A stretch of 64,000 nt of DNA. It comes from Alphaproteobacteria bacterium UBA7314. GTDB lineage: Bacteria > Pseudomonadota > Alphaproteobacteria > MPNO01 > UBA830. The position numbers and the translations under genes are program-made. Location of the stretch: NCBI GenBank assembly GCA_002471575.1, contig DKQG01000058.1:180917-244916 (forward strand). The letters run 5' to 3'. The notes under the pieces are model-generated. The model had not been told where the DNA came from. It did not search any database and saw nothing but the letters and a program-made list of their open reading frames with translations. This document shows positions 31,898-41,199 of the stretch, one piece after another; within the stretch, counting starts at the first letter, position 1, and each line of letters opens with the position of its first letter.

Positions 31898-32990
31898 TTT
31901 GTCTGTCGTCCGTTGTGGCAGAGATCTCGAAGCCGGCGGGCGTAACGGCACGCGCATGCGCGATCACAAGCACCTTGAACAGATTGCCCATTGCAGCCGG
32001 ATCAATCAGCCGGTCGGTGGCCGATTGCAATGTGCCGGCTTGTTCGGGGGGTGCATTTTTCAATAGGGCCGCAGTGCGTTCGACGATACCCAAGGACCTT
32101 AGAAAGGCCGACTGAGTCACCGGGCCGAACGCAGCACATCCGCCGCCCGTGGCCCGGGATGCCAGTGCACCGAAATCAACATGCGCTGTCAGGTCTGCGC
32201 GGCCAGGGTCCGTCAACGGATCGGCGAAGGTATGGTTGCGGACGGCCTGAAGGGTCTCTCCGGCGGTCTTTCGCTCGTAGCCGTAATCGACAAAAAGGGC
32301 GGTGCCTGGATAGGCGGAGAATCGTGCCGACAGCGTATCGATAAACGACATCGCGGCCGGACAAATCTCGAATATGTCGCCCGGTACCGCGTCCAGGGGT
32401 ACCGGTGTGCCGAGGCCGTCGGCATACCCCGCCGCTACGAACCGGAGCGTGTCTTCGGCAGCTTCCACGCATCGTTCGGCCCAGCCGGCGTCTTCCCGGA
32501 TAATCTGGCGGATCGGCAGGGCATCTAGAAATTCGTTCGCAATCAGGATTGTCGGACCTGCGGGCACCGTGTCGATGGTGTCGTGCCAGACAGGTTCAAC
32601 CCCGGTTAGAGCTTCAGCTTGACGGTCGCGCATAAACCCACTGGTCTCCACTAGATGAATTTCGATCGTCTTTGCGAACGCAGGGACGCTGTCGGTGGCG
32701 CGCAGCAGGTCACTCATCAAGGTGCCGCGACCCGGTCCGCATTCGATCAAAACCGTCCTTTCCGGAGATCCCATTTGCTGCCAGGAAACCGCTGACCAAA
32801 GGCCGATAAGTTCTCCAAATGCCTGGCTGATCTCCGGAGCGGTGATGAAATCGCCGCCGATGCCGAACGGATCGCCGTTCATGTAGTATCCGTGTTCGGG
32901 ATGCCCCAGTGCAAGCGCCATGTAGTCGGCGACCGGTATCGGCCCGTCCGAAGCTATCTTTGCGCGGATCAGGGATTCAAGTGGCGTCAT
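31890..32990 (-). CDS. Class I SAM-dependent methyltransferase, MidA/NDUFAF7 family
   Basis: The 366-residue product matches the MidA/NDUFAF7 protein-arginine methyltransferase family needed in mitochondria for complex I assembly. Motifs are HPEHGYYMNGDPFGIGGDFITAPE-type sequence, the SAM-binding ECGPGRGTLMSDLLR, and ANEFLDALPIRQ. The ATG at 32990 overlaps the lgt stop by 14 bases; a TTG 18 bases upstream is possible. The order lgt-midA-pgeF is common in alphaproteobacteria. Confidence 0.9.
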   Translation of the reverse strand: MTPLESLIRAKIASDGPIPVADYMALALGHPEHGYYMNGDPFGIGGDFITAPEISQAFGELIGLWSAVSWQQMGSPERTVLIECGPGRGTLMSDLLRATDSVPAFAKTIEIHLVETSGFMRDRQAEALTGVEPVWHDTIDTVPAGPTILIANEFLDALPIRQIIREDAGWAERCVEAAEDTLRFVAAGYADGLGTPVPLDAVPGDIFEICPAAMSFIDTLSARFSAYPGTALFVDYGYERKTAGETLQAVRNHTFADPLTDPGRADLTAHVDFGALASRATGGGCAAFGPVTQSAFLRSLGIVERTAALLKNAPPEQAGTLQSATDRLIDPAAMGNLFKVLVIAHARAVTPAGFEISATTDDRQND

Positions 32991-33774
32991 GTCGGTGGGA
33001 ACGGACAATCAACCATACGCCGACAATCAACAGCGGCAGAGACAGCCATTGTCCCATGGTAGTGCCGATGGCGAGGAAGCCGATATGGGCGTCGGGTTGG
33101 CGGAATACTTCAACCATTCCCCGTGCAACCGCATAACCGGCGAGAAATACACCTGACAGCAGGCCTGGTTTTTCGAACGAACTCGGTCGTCTGACCAGCC
33201 ATAGAAGAACGAAGAACAGGACGAGGCCTTCGAGCAATGCTTCATAGATTTGACTGGGATGGCGGGGCAAGGGACCGCCGCCCGGAAACACCATGCCGAG
33301 CGGCAAGTCCGTCACCCGGCCATAAAGCTCGCCATTGATAAAATTCGCGATGCGGCCGAGAAACAGGCCTACCGGCGCGGTGCAGGCGACCATGTCGCCG
33401 ACTGCGATCCAGGAATAGCCGCGCCGGCGGCAGAACAGCCACACGGCGAAGATCACGCCCAAAAGACCGCCGTGGAAAGACATGCCGCCCTCCCAGACGG
33501 CCAGCGCTTCCAGCGGGTTCTGCAGATAGTATCCGGGCTTGTAGAAAATTACGTAGCCCAAGCGTCCCCCCAGCACGATCCCCAGTGTCGCCCAGACGAC
33601 GAAGTCGTCGACATGTTCCTTAGTGATCTCGACCGGTGACTGCTGCGCAAGCCAGATCATGTAGCGCCAGGCCAGCAGGATACCTGCGATGTAGGACAGC
33701 GCGTACCAGCGTATTGCGAAGGGGCCGATCTCTATCAGGACCGGATCGATTGCCGGGTAGGACAGGGTCAGCAT
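32977..33774 (-). CDS. lgt: Prolipoprotein diacylglyceryl transferase
   Basis: The 265-residue integral membrane enzyme attaches diacylglycerol to the lipobox Cys of prolipoproteins. Seven hydrophobic segments, GGRLGYVIFY, the WEGGMSFHGGLLG loop and the Lgt signature GRIANFINGELYGR are visible. It begins 9 bases after the hldD stop and leads the lgt-midA-pgeF run. Confidence 0.95.
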   Translation of the reverse strand: MLTLSYPAIDPVLIEIGPFAIRWYALSYIAGILLAWRYMIWLAQQSPVEITKEHVDDFVVWATLGIVLGGRLGYVIFYKPGYYLQNPLEALAVWEGGMSFHGGLLGVIFAVWLFCRRRGYSWIAVGDMVACTAPVGLFLGRIANFINGELYGRVTDLPLGMVFPGGGPLPRHPSQIYEALLEGLVLFFVLLWLVRRPSSFEKPGLLSGVFLAGYAVARGMVEVFRQPDAHIGFLAIGTTMGQWLSLPLLIVGVWLIVRSHRHDAT

Positions 33775-33783
33775 GGCCAGCCG

Positions 33784-34770
33784 TCAGGCATACGGGTCTT
33801 CGGCCGTAAGATAGTCACCAACGTATTGTCCGACACCGTCTTCGAGCGATGTGGCCGGGCGGTCGTAGCCAGCATCGCGCAGCCGAGACATATCAGCCTG
33901 CGTGAAGTACTGGTAGCGGTCCCGAATGGCTTCCGGGGTATCGACGAACTCTATGTCAGCATCTCGGCTCATCGCAGTAAAAACCGAGCGAGCCAAATCT
34001 CCGAAAGTCCGCGCTTCGCCGGTGCCGACATTGAAAATTCCCTGTGCCGACGGGTTGTCCGCCAGCCACAGCGCAATATCGACGCAATCGCCGACCCAGA
34101 CGAAATCGCGCTTCTGTCCGCCATCCGGATAATCCGGGTTGTGAGATCGGAACAGGACCGCTTTTCCGGTCTTTTCGATTTCCCGAAAGTTCTTTAGGGC
34201 GACGCTGATCATGCCGCCCTTGTGATACTCGTTGGGGCCGTAAACGTTAAAAAATTTCAGTCCCGCCCAGTGCGGTGGCCGAGGACCGTTTTCCGACACG
34301 ATGCGGGCGATACGACGGTCGAACGCGTGTTTTGACCAGCCATAGGCATTCATCGGCCGCAGCTTCGCCAGCCCGTTGATCGTATCGGCGCCCTCGAAAC
34401 CCTGGTTGCCGTCGCCATACGTTGCCGCCGACGAGGCATAAACCAGGTTCGTATCGTTGGTGGCGCACCAGTCCCATAGATACATGGAAAGACGGATGTT
34501 CGATCGTACGATCAGGTCCACGTCGCATTCCGTGGTGTTGGAAACTGCGCCCATATGAAAGACGGTTTCAATATCGCCGGCGTTGTCGTTTAGGAATGCT
34601 GGCAGTTCGTTCGGCGGAATCAGGTCGGCAAGCTCGCGCTTGGCGATATTCTTCCACTTGTCATCGGTGCCAAGCAGATCGCACACCACGATATCGCGTG
34701 CACCCCGCACTTCGAGTTCTTTGACAAGATAGGAGCCGATAAAGCCGGCGCCGCCGGTGACGATAATCAT
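33784..34770 (-). CDS. hldD: ADP-L-glycero-D-manno-heptose 6-epimerase
   Basis: The 328-residue extended SDR makes the heptose precursor of the LPS inner core. It has TGGAGFIGSYLVKEL at residues 5-19, the SSAATYG catalytic Ser region, the YGWSK active site, and HldD-specific FNVYGPNEYHKGGMISVA and GGQKRDFVWVGDCV. It implies heptose-containing LPS in this organism. Confidence 0.92.
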   Translation of the reverse strand: MIIVTGGAGFIGSYLVKELEVRGARDIVVCDLLGTDDKWKNIAKRELADLIPPNELPAFLNDNAGDIETVFHMGAVSNTTECDVDLIVRSNIRLSMYLWDWCATNDTNLVYASSAATYGDGNQGFEGADTINGLAKLRPMNAYGWSKHAFDRRIARIVSENGPRPPHWAGLKFFNVYGPNEYHKGGMISVALKNFREIEKTGKAVLFRSHNPDYPDGGQKRDFVWVGDCVDIALWLADNPSAQGIFNVGTGEARTFGDLARSVFTAMSRDADIEFVDTPEAIRDRYQYFTQADMSRLRDAGYDRPATSLEDGVGQYVGDYLTAEDPYA

Positions 34771-34873
34771 TCGGATGGTCCGCTGCGCATTCTGACTACG
34801 ATGGTTATAAGTTCCACCGTGACAACTCGCAATCGGCAGCTTTGCTTGTCACAAGTGCGGATAGCGCCTACCT

Positions 34874-35209
34874 ATGTTAAATCGTAAATCAACCGTGGCA
34901 GAGGACATGGCTGCACCAAATCGCTTTTTTGAAGACGCTGCCCGCGTGGCCGGCGGCGCCATGGGTACCCTCGCAGGCGTCAAACGTGAGGTCGAAGGTA
35001 TTATCCGACACCAGCTTGACCGGCTGCTTGCCGGCATGGATCTGGTCACGCGCGAGGAATTCGACGCCGTGAAGGAAATGGCGGCCGAGGCGCGGACGGA
35101 AAACGAGAAGCTGGAAGCCCGGCTCGCGGCGCTGGAGGCCAAGCGGTCAAAACCTGCAGCACGAAAAGCGAGAGCGTCCGCAAAAAAGGGCACCAAGAAA
35201 GCGGATTGA
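34874..35209 (+). CDS. ubiK: Ubiquinone biosynthesis accessory factor UbiK-like (BMFP domain)
   Basis: The 111-residue product has a DUF526/BMFP core (RFFEDAARVAGGAMGTLAGV, then LVTREEFDAVKEMA and a coiled coil EARTENEKLEARLAALEAK) and a very basic Lys/Ala tail. Such proteins trimerise and assist aerobic ubiquinone synthesis. Start ATG 34874 is used; ATG 34907 (AAPNRFF) with AGAGG just before it is a good alternative. Confidence 0.85.
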   Translation: MLNRKSTVAEDMAAPNRFFEDAARVAGGAMGTLAGVKREVEGIIRHQLDRLLAGMDLVTREEFDAVKEMAAEARTENEKLEARLAALEAKRSKPAARKARASAKKGTKKAD

Positions 35210-35403
35210 CCCCACCGTCGAGTTATCCACTGCATTTTGTGGTTCTCGTCCTGCCCACTCCCAATTGTGCTTGCGCGTCGAGTCCCCTTCTGGCACGCTA
35301 AATATAGTATCAGCTCACTTATCAAACCCTGTATTTTGTGGAATTTGGCCGCAAACTGAAACTGCGGTGGAGATGCTGGTGCCAACGCTTCTCTGGGGGT
35401 GGC

Positions 35404-35907
35404 ATGACGGCGCTGAGTAAAGAATACGAAAAATCCTTTCCCAATCCTCTGGACATGATCGAACAGATCGCCTCCAGCCACGACTGGCTGTTTGAAAGAT
35501 CCAGCGACCGGGACATCGCGGTTGAGGTGACTGGACACTGGTGCGACTACCGCATGTTCGTATCCTGGCATGCCGATGTGCATGCCCTGTTATTCGCCTG
35601 CGCCTTCGACATGCGGGTGCCGGAAAAGAAATCGGAAGCGATTTATCCGCTGTTATCCATTATCAACGAACGTCTCCTCGTGGGCCATTTCGATTTGTGG
35701 TCGGACGACGGGTTGCCTGTTTTTCGGCATGCATTGCTGTTACGCGGGGCTGCAGGCGTTAGCCGGGAGCAGCTCGAAGACGTTGTCGATATCGCCTTTA
35801 CGGAGAGCGAACGCTACTACCCAGCTTTCCAATTTGTAATCTGGGGTGGCAAGAGCCCAAAAGAGGCGATGGCCGCAGCAATCTTGGAGACGGAGGGCGA
35901 GGCCTGA
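35404..35907 (+). CDS. YbjN domain protein
   Basis: The 167-residue product fits the alphaproteobacterial YbjN family: ANPLDMIEQIASSHDW-like start (here NPLDMIEQIASSHDWLFER), a DYRMFVSWHADVHALLFACAFD core and a WGGKSPKEAMAAAILETEGEA end. YbjN folds resemble type III secretion chaperones and are linked to stress and motility phenotypes. GGGGGTGG precedes the ATG at 35404. It sits 40 bases before proC, a conserved pairing. Confidence 0.85.
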   Translation: MTALSKEYEKSFPNPLDMIEQIASSHDWLFERSSDRDIAVEVTGHWCDYRMFVSWHADVHALLFACAFDMRVPEKKSEAIYPLLSIINERLLVGHFDLWSDDGLPVFRHALLLRGAAGVSREQLEDVVDIAFTESERYYPAFQFVIWGGKSPKEAMAAAILETEGEA

Positions 35908-35947
35908 CCGTTGAAGGGTTGAAGCAAACCCGTAAGAGGTAATTTTT

Positions 35948-36769
35948 ATGCCCGATTCGCGAAATATCCTACTTGTCGGTTGCGGCAAAATGGGGGGTGC
36001 AATGCTGCGCGGATGGCTGGCGCGCGGAATCGACAGCGCCGACGTCCGAGTTGTGGAGCCGTTCGAGGCTGCCGCGGAAGAGCTGCGCAGCGAGCTCTCA
36101 GTGCCGGTCGTATCCGCCGCCACTGACCTCGATCCCGGTTTCGCGCCCGACATCGTGGTCTTTGCCGTTAAGCCGCAGGGGATGGACGATATCGTCCCCT
36201 CTTATGCCGGGCGTCTGATAGCAGACGCCGTTGTCCTGTCGATCGCTGCCGGGCGAAATATCGGTTTCTTCGAAAAGCATCTGGGGCGGGACGTAGCCAT
36301 TGTACGCACCATGCCGAACACGCCAGCCGCGGTCGGCCGCGGCATCACTGCAGCTTGCGCTAATGATGGGGTGTCCGCGGACCAGCGCTCGGTTTGTCAG
36401 TCCCTGCTGGAAGCAATCGGCGAGGTGGTTTGGGTGGAAGACGAGTCCCTGATTGATCCCGTCACCGCGGTTTCGGGCAGCGGTCCGGCCTATGTATTCC
36501 TGATGATTGAATGCCTCGCGCGGGCCGGCAAAGCGCAGGGCCTGCCTCCCGATACGGCAGAGAAGCTGGCCCGAGCCACCGTCGCAGGATCGGGAGAACT
36601 CGCCCGGGTCTCGGACGAGTCCGCCGAAACCCTGCGGGTGAACGTAACAAGCCCCGGCGGAACCACTGCGGCCGCGCTTGAAGTTCTGATGGAGGAAGAG
36701 GGTCTGGGCAGACTGATGGACCGTGCGGTTGATGCAGCGACCAGACGGTCGCGAGAACTTGCTGGATAA
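35948..36769 (+). CDS. proC: Pyrroline-5-carboxylate reductase
   Basis: The 273-residue enzyme catalyses the last step of proline synthesis. It has the NADPH-binding VGCGKMGGAMLRGWL, VRTMPNTPAAVGRG, SGSGPAYVFLMIECLARAG and the C-terminal signature LRVNVTSPGGTTAAALEVL. AAGAGG precedes the ATG. It probably forms an operon with the YbjN gene. Confidence 0.95.
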   Translation: MPDSRNILLVGCGKMGGAMLRGWLARGIDSADVRVVEPFEAAAEELRSELSVPVVSAATDLDPGFAPDIVVFAVKPQGMDDIVPSYAGRLIADAVVLSIAAGRNIGFFEKHLGRDVAIVRTMPNTPAAVGRGITAACANDGVSADQRSVCQSLLEAIGEVVWVEDESLIDPVTAVSGSGPAYVFLMIECLARAGKAQGLPPDTAEKLARATVAGSGELARVSDESAETLRVNVTSPGGTTAAALEVLMEEEGLGRLMDRAVDAATRRSRELAG

Positions 36770-36774
36770 GAATA

Positions 36775-37151
36775 TTGCTGCCAGCTGACCGCCTGAACAT
36801 CTTTTCAGCGTCTTTGTGGGGGAGGCAGATGGCTATGCCCGCGCCGCACGGATCGGGAACACCATCCATATTTCAGGCATGACGGCAGTCGCCTGCTTCG
36901 GCAACGTTGTCGGGCTAGGTTCGTTTTTCGACGTGTTGAGGCCGCCCCGTCGCGACTGCGGCGCTGCGCTGCACGATGTCGTGCCGACCAGCATGTTCGT
37001 AGTCGATGTCGAGCAATGGGAGGCGCTCGGAGAAGCGCATCGAGAGGAATTTGGTGATATCCGGCCAGCCGCGAGGATGATCGAAATCGCCTGACTGATC
37101 GATACGAAATTTCTGATAAAAATAGAAGCGGACACGGAATTGTCCTCTTGA
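36775..37151 (+). pseudogene. RidA/YjgF family protein, multiply disrupted
   Basis: Three pieces of a RidA-like protein can be read. RLNIFSASLW lies in one frame from about 36775; a shift then gives GYARAARIGNTIHISGMTA (36837 on); a central block is shortened; VPTSMFVVDVEQWEALGEAH and FGDIRPAARMIEIA follow to a TGA at 37092. Reading through that TGA gives LIDTKFLIKIEADTELS, the normal C-terminus, so the stop is a GGA-to-TGA-type nonsense change. The frame therefore carries a frameshift, a deletion and a nonsense codon. Related proteins deaminate reactive enamines or act in catabolic side paths. Confidence 0.7.
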
Positions 37152-37154
37152 CGG

Positions 37155-37964
37155 CTATTCGGCGGGCTGGGCGACAGCCGCAATCGCACGGAGTTTGTCC
37201 AAGGCGCGGATTTCAAGCTGTCGCACCCGCTCCTTTGACAGCCCTAGCTCCTTGCCAATCTTGTTTCGGCTTGCGCGCTTTTCGCCCAGAAACCGGCGGC
37301 GAAGAATGTGACGTTCGCGGCGCGTCATGCCTGGAATGGCTGCGCGCAAAAGCTTGACCAGTGTCAGGCGTTCCTGCTTCGTCGCCAGAACGAGCTCGGG
37401 GTCCGGTTCCGCAACGGCCAAGGGTTTTGCAATCGAGTAGCCGACCGGTGACGTATCGATTGCCCGATCTGGGGTCTCCATTCGATAGGCAAACGACCGC
37501 ACTTTTTCCGACGTGATTCCGAACCTTTCCGCAATCGCATTTACAGCCGAATCGTTTTCGGGGTCCAGTCCGCGCAATGTCGGGCTGAAGAACATGGTTC
37601 TGGATTTTGGCGTTGTCACCGTCCGCACGATAGATCCCGATCGCAATACGTAGTCCTGCATTGCGGCGCGAATCCACCACATGGCGAAAGTCGACAAACG
37701 GGTTCCGCGGTCGGGGTTGAAACGCTTGACCGCCTCCAGCAGACCGACGGTGCCTTCCTGAACCAGATCCGGAAGCGGGCAACCATGGCGACGGTAGCGT
37801 CGGGCGATGCTTATCACGAAGCGAAGCTGACTTAAGACCAGCCGTTCCCGCGCCCAGCTGTCGCCCCGCCGGAATTTCACGACGAGGTCCTTTTCTTCGG
37901 TCGCGCTGAGGCGTGGGATACGTTTAAGCGCTCTCGAGATATTGGCAGGCAACGGCATGCGCAT
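37155..37964 (-). CDS. RNA polymerase sigma-32-like factor (RpoH2-type)
   Basis: The 269-residue factor belongs to the sigma-70 group 3 RpoH branch. Region 2 reads LRFVISIARRYRRHGCPLPDLVQEG then FAMWWIRAAMQDYVLRSGSIVR, and region 4 ends in GLSKERVRQLEIRALDKLR. It lacks the exact RpoH box of the classic factor and is clearly divergent from the second RpoH at 51894. Alphaproteobacteria often have a second RpoH used with RpoE-ChrR in oxidative stress, and an RpoE-ChrR pair is present at 59.7 kb; that link is inference. Confidence 0.88.
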   Translation of the reverse strand: MRMPLPANISRALKRIPRLSATEEKDLVVKFRRGDSWARERLVLSQLRFVISIARRYRRHGCPLPDLVQEGTVGLLEAVKRFNPDRGTRLSTFAMWWIRAAMQDYVLRSGSIVRTVTTPKSRTMFFSPTLRGLDPENDSAVNAIAERFGITSEKVRSFAYRMETPDRAIDTSPVGYSIAKPLAVAEPDPELVLATKQERLTLVKLLRAAIPGMTRRERHILRRRFLGEKRASRNKIGKELGLSKERVRQLEIRALDKLRAIAAVAQPAE

Positions 37965-38091
37965 TATCTAGTGTATGAAAACGATCACAAATCGTCGCAC
38001 AGCTGGCCACGAGGATCAACCGGTTCCAATACCTCTGAGGGTTTTGAAATCCGGAAAAACAGTTAGGATACAATGCTCTGAGGAGGCAGAT

Positions 38092-38721
38092 ATGGCTAAG
38101 AAATCGACCGTCCGACAACCCGGGGCAGATAGTATTCTCGACGCGGTGCTTGACCTGTGTGCCGAAAGCCGATGGCGGGATGTAACGATGGAAGCTATCG
38201 CCGAGGCCGCCGGGGCATCTATGCAGCGGGTAAACGAATTCTATCCTTCTCGCCCGGCGATCCTGGCCGGACTTACCGCCCGGACTGACAGGGCTGTTCT
38301 GGCCAGTCACGACTTCGCCGATTCCAATGAACCCTGCCGTGAACGCTTGCTGGATGTCTTGATGCGTCGCTTAGATGTGCTGTCGGCAAACAAGCCGGCA
38401 ATCCGGTCTATATTACGGGATTTCGGATCCGATCCCGCGACTTTGATATGTTCCCTGCCCGCCTTGACAAAATCCATGGCCTGGTCGCTTGAAGCGGCGG
38501 GTATAGGGGCGTCAGGACCTCTCGGGCTGGTCAGGATCAAGGGAGTCGGTTTGATTTATCTGGCAGCTCTTCGGGTCTGGCTGAAGGACGAATCCCCCGA
38601 CAAGTCCGCCACAATGGCCCGGCTGGACAAGGATTTGAAACGGGCCGAAGCCCTTATAACTGCTTTTCCGCGACCAAAGTGTAAAGGCCGGGTTAAGGAT
38701 GAGGAAGTTGCGGGAGTTTAA
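38092..38721 (+). CDS. TetR/AcrR family regulator
   Basis: The 209-residue product has a TetR-type N-terminal domain (ILDAVLDLCAESRWRDVTME then AIAEAAGASMQRVNEFYPSR) and a C-terminal half that contains RIKGVGLIYLAALRVWLKDE, seen in COQ9-like TetR proteins. AGGAGG precedes the ATG at 38092. The frame is open 39 codons upstream, but this start has the ribosome-binding site. It lies 195 bases before the phasin gene and could regulate it. Confidence 0.82.
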   Translation: MAKKSTVRQPGADSILDAVLDLCAESRWRDVTMEAIAEAAGASMQRVNEFYPSRPAILAGLTARTDRAVLASHDFADSNEPCRERLLDVLMRRLDVLSANKPAIRSILRDFGSDPATLICSLPALTKSMAWSLEAAGIGASGPLGLVRIKGVGLIYLAALRVWLKDESPDKSATMARLDKDLKRAEALITAFPRPKCKGRVKDEEVAGV

Positions 38722-38916
38722 CTGGCGTCTATGTTTCCGATGTCACGTTATGCTGGTGTGCAGATATTTTAGTGTAAAAAATTTCAATATATTAGTACCA
38801 GACAAAAAATTGTGCAGTGCAATAATTATTGCTTGACATGTTGCGGTGCACACAACACATTCCATACTTGATTCCTCAACTGAAATCCCCAACACCGGAC
38901 CTAACAGGAGCTGATT
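38722..38916 (+). promoter_or_regulatory. Phasin upstream region with TGC-rich dyad
   Basis: This AT-rich spacer contains ATTGTGCAGTGCAA (38809-38822), a partial dyad of the form TTG..C.G..CAA, a TTGACA (-35-like) soon after, and a second related element TTGCGGTGCACA (about 38841). TGC-rich dyads before phasin genes are typical of PhaR binding sites; that reading is inferred. The same 14-mer occurs before serC (46021). Confidence 0.45.
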
Positions 38917-39381
38917 ATGGCTAATAACGAAAAAAACAACGGAGCGATGTTCCCAGAATGGGACTTCTCCAAAGCCTGGGCCGAAATGAAGGTGCCTAAC
39001 TTCGACGTTGATGCGCTCATTGCGGCTCAGCATAAGAATATCGAAGCGGTGAACATGGCCAGCAAAGCCGTCGTCGACGGCTGGCAGGCGTTTGCGAAAA
39101 AGCAGGCCGAGCTTTGGCAGGCCGCGGTTGAAGATACGGGTGCGCTGGCACAGGGTGTTGCCGCCGCCAAGGAACCGGTCGAAAAGATCGCCAGGCAAGC
39201 GGCATTCGCCAAATCGAGCATCGAGGTCGGTATTTCCAACGTCCGCGAAGCGCAGGAAATGGCTGCCAAGGCAACCAACAAGACCGTCGACATCGTTTCC
39301 AAGCGCTGGGTTGAGAGCGTCGAGGAAGCCGTAGCAATGGCCGGTGAGGCCACCCCGAAAGCGGACGCCGTCGCCAAATAA
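38917..39381 (+). CDS. Phasin family protein
   Basis: The 154-residue amphipathic helical protein has the phasin core: FDVDALIAAQHKNIEAVNMA, SKAVVDGWQAFAKKQAELWQ, then the AVEDTGALAQGVAAAKEPVE stretch and a C-terminal helix. Phasins coat polyhydroxyalkanoate granules, so the organism probably stores PHA. TAACAGGAGC precedes the ATG. No phaC, phaR or phaZ is in the window. Confidence 0.88.
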   Translation: MANNEKNNGAMFPEWDFSKAWAEMKVPNFDVDALIAAQHKNIEAVNMASKAVVDGWQAFAKKQAELWQAAVEDTGALAQGVAAAKEPVEKIARQAAFAKSSIEVGISNVREAQEMAAKATNKTVDIVSKRWVESVEEAVAMAGEATPKADAVAK

Positions 39382-39416
39382 GGTTTCACACCTTCGACAT
39401 CCATGGATGTCCAGTT

Positions 39417-39445
39417 ACCGTCGCCCCTTATGGGCGGCGGTTCTC
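39417..39445 (+). terminator. Hairpin terminator after the phasin gene
   Basis: A 10-bp stem with one wobble pair (ACCGTCGCCC / GGGCGGCGGT) and a CTTAT loop is followed by a T-rich TTCTCGTTT, 36 bases after the phasin stop. Confidence 0.6.
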
Positions 39446-39496
39446 GTTTGTGGGTATATAATCTGACAGTGTTTCAATCCAGATGATGATCAGGAC

Positions 39497-39832
39497 ATGA
39501 CAATCACGTTCGAAGATTTTTTGAATGTGGATATCCGCGCCGGAACCGTGATCCGGGCTGAGCCGTATCCGGAGGCGCGAAAACCGGCGATTAAACTTTG
39601 GGTCGATTTCGGCGACGAGATCGGTGAAAAAAAGAGCTCGGCGCAGATTACCAAGTATTATGATCCCGACGCGTTGGTCGGTCGCCAAGTCGCAGCTGTC
39701 GTTAATTTCTCGCCTCGCCAGATCGGAAAATTCATGTCCGAAGTGCTGGTGCTGGGCTTCCCCGACGATGAAGGCGCGGTCGTTCTTGCGAATATCGACC
39801 GGCCGGTGGCGAACGGTGCGCGTTTGTTATGA
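39497..39832 (+). CDS. csaA: tRNA-binding protein CsaA-like
   Basis: The 111-residue single-domain OB-fold protein has FLNVDIRAGTVIRAEPYPEARKP-type sequence, SSAQITKYYDPDALVGRQVA and VNFSPRQIGKFMSEVLVLGF, the CsaA signature that also forms the C-terminus of MetRS and Arc1p-type proteins. It binds tRNA and has been described as an export-related chaperone. The end converges on the histidine kinase gene. Confidence 0.9.
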   Translation: MTITFEDFLNVDIRAGTVIRAEPYPEARKPAIKLWVDFGDEIGEKKSSAQITKYYDPDALVGRQVAAVVNFSPRQIGKFMSEVLVLGFPDDEGAVVLANIDRPVANGARLL

Positions 39833-39846
39833 TCAGTACGAGGGTT

Positions 39847-41181
39847 CTAGACTGGCAGCCTGACTTTCGCGCGAAGGCCACCCATTGGCGAACTCTCCAG
39901 CTCGACGTCACCGCCGCCGCCGCGGGCGAGATCGCGTGCGATTGAGAGCCCTAAGCCGGTCCCGCCGGTCTGCGAATTGCGTGACGAGTCGAGCCTGTAG
40001 AATGGTTTGAAGACGTCTTCCCGTTCGGTTTCCGGGATCCCGGGGCCGTCGTCGTCGATACAGATCTCCACCAGCGTTCCCCGCCGTTCGGCGGAGACGT
40101 GCACATGGTCTGCATGAGTGCAGGCGTTGACCACCAGGTTGGTGATGCATCGGCGGATCGCGTTTGGCCGTACAAGAATTCTCAGGTCGCCAGCGGTTTC
40201 CAGAGTGACTTCCCGATTTGGCGTGATCGCACTGCGAACTATCGTCCCCAGCAATCCTACCAGATCGCAATCGCTGACCTCCTCCGTGCCTTCTCCGCGC
40301 GCAAAGGCTAAGAATTCTTCAACCATGATTTCCATTTCGCGAAGATCCTGTTTCAGGTCCTCCACCTTCGGAGATTCTTCGAGCAGGGCCAATTGCAGCT
40401 TCATGCGGGTCAGCGGGGTCCGCAGATCATGCGAAACGCCGGCTAACATCTCGGTTCTTTGGGTCAGCGCATTGTTGATGCGCCCCCGCATGCGTTCGAA
40501 CGCTGCGGCTGCAAGCCGAATTTCGGTCGCGCCTTCCGGCTTGAAGTTCGGAACGTCACGGCCCTTGCCGAAATTGTCGACCGCGGCGGACAATCTGCGG
40601 ATCGGACGCACCTGATTGCGCATGAACATCGTCGCGATCGCGAACAGCAGCATCGACGTGCCGACCATCCACATTATGAAAAGGTAGGTCGTGGAGCTGA
40701 AAAGCCGTTTCCGGGGAACGAAAATTTCCATCACGCCGTCCGGCAGCTGAACTTTCATCTGAACCAGGCGTTCATGGCTCCAAGTGTCGATATGGAACGG
40801 CCTTCGGACGCGCTCCCGCATCGCATGCGCTAGCCGGGTATTGAGGATACCGCTGCCGATTTCAGCCGGCGCGTTTGGGAGGATTTCTCCTGATTTGAAG
40901 TTGAAGTAAAAGCCGAGATCTCCCGCTGCCCGGCTCAGCCAGATCACACGTTCCGCGGCTTCGAACCTCCCCATTTCATCGACCACGAACCCGATCTCAC
41001 CGGCAACCGAATCGGCAAGACGTCGCGTGATTAGCGTCCAATGGCGGTCGTAGAATATCCAGGTCGAGACAATCTGAAGCAGGATCAGAGGCGTGACGAT
41101 GATCATGATCGAGCGGCCCAGAAATGATCTCGGTAGATAGCGCTTGATCGCCTTTTTCAGTTGGATTCTCGGCACGTTCAT
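39847..41181 (-). CDS. EnvZ-like sensor histidine kinase
   Basis: The 444-residue membrane kinase has two membrane helices (IIVTPLILLQIVSTWIFY and LFIMWMVGTSMLLFAIATMF) around a periplasmic loop of about 125 residues, a HAMP domain, the phospho-acceptor box AGVSHDLRTPLTRMKLQLAL, an N box with NLVVNACTHAD, and G boxes DDGPGIPE and GGTGLGLSIARDLARGGGG. It follows its response regulator by 18 bases. Layout matches EnvZ-type kinases; the stimulus is unknown. Confidence 0.9.
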   Translation of the reverse strand: MNVPRIQLKKAIKRYLPRSFLGRSIMIIVTPLILLQIVSTWIFYDRHWTLITRRLADSVAGEIGFVVDEMGRFEAAERVIWLSRAAGDLGFYFNFKSGEILPNAPAEIGSGILNTRLAHAMRERVRRPFHIDTWSHERLVQMKVQLPDGVMEIFVPRKRLFSSTTYLFIMWMVGTSMLLFAIATMFMRNQVRPIRRLSAAVDNFGKGRDVPNFKPEGATEIRLAAAAFERMRGRINNALTQRTEMLAGVSHDLRTPLTRMKLQLALLEESPKVEDLKQDLREMEIMVEEFLAFARGEGTEEVSDCDLVGLLGTIVRSAITPNREVTLETAGDLRILVRPNAIRRCITNLVVNACTHADHVHVSAERRGTLVEICIDDDGPGIPETEREDVFKPFYRLDSSRNSQTGGTGLGLSIARDLARGGGGDVELESSPMGGLRAKVRLPV

Positions 41182-41199
41182 ACGGTCTGCCCGCCTGCG

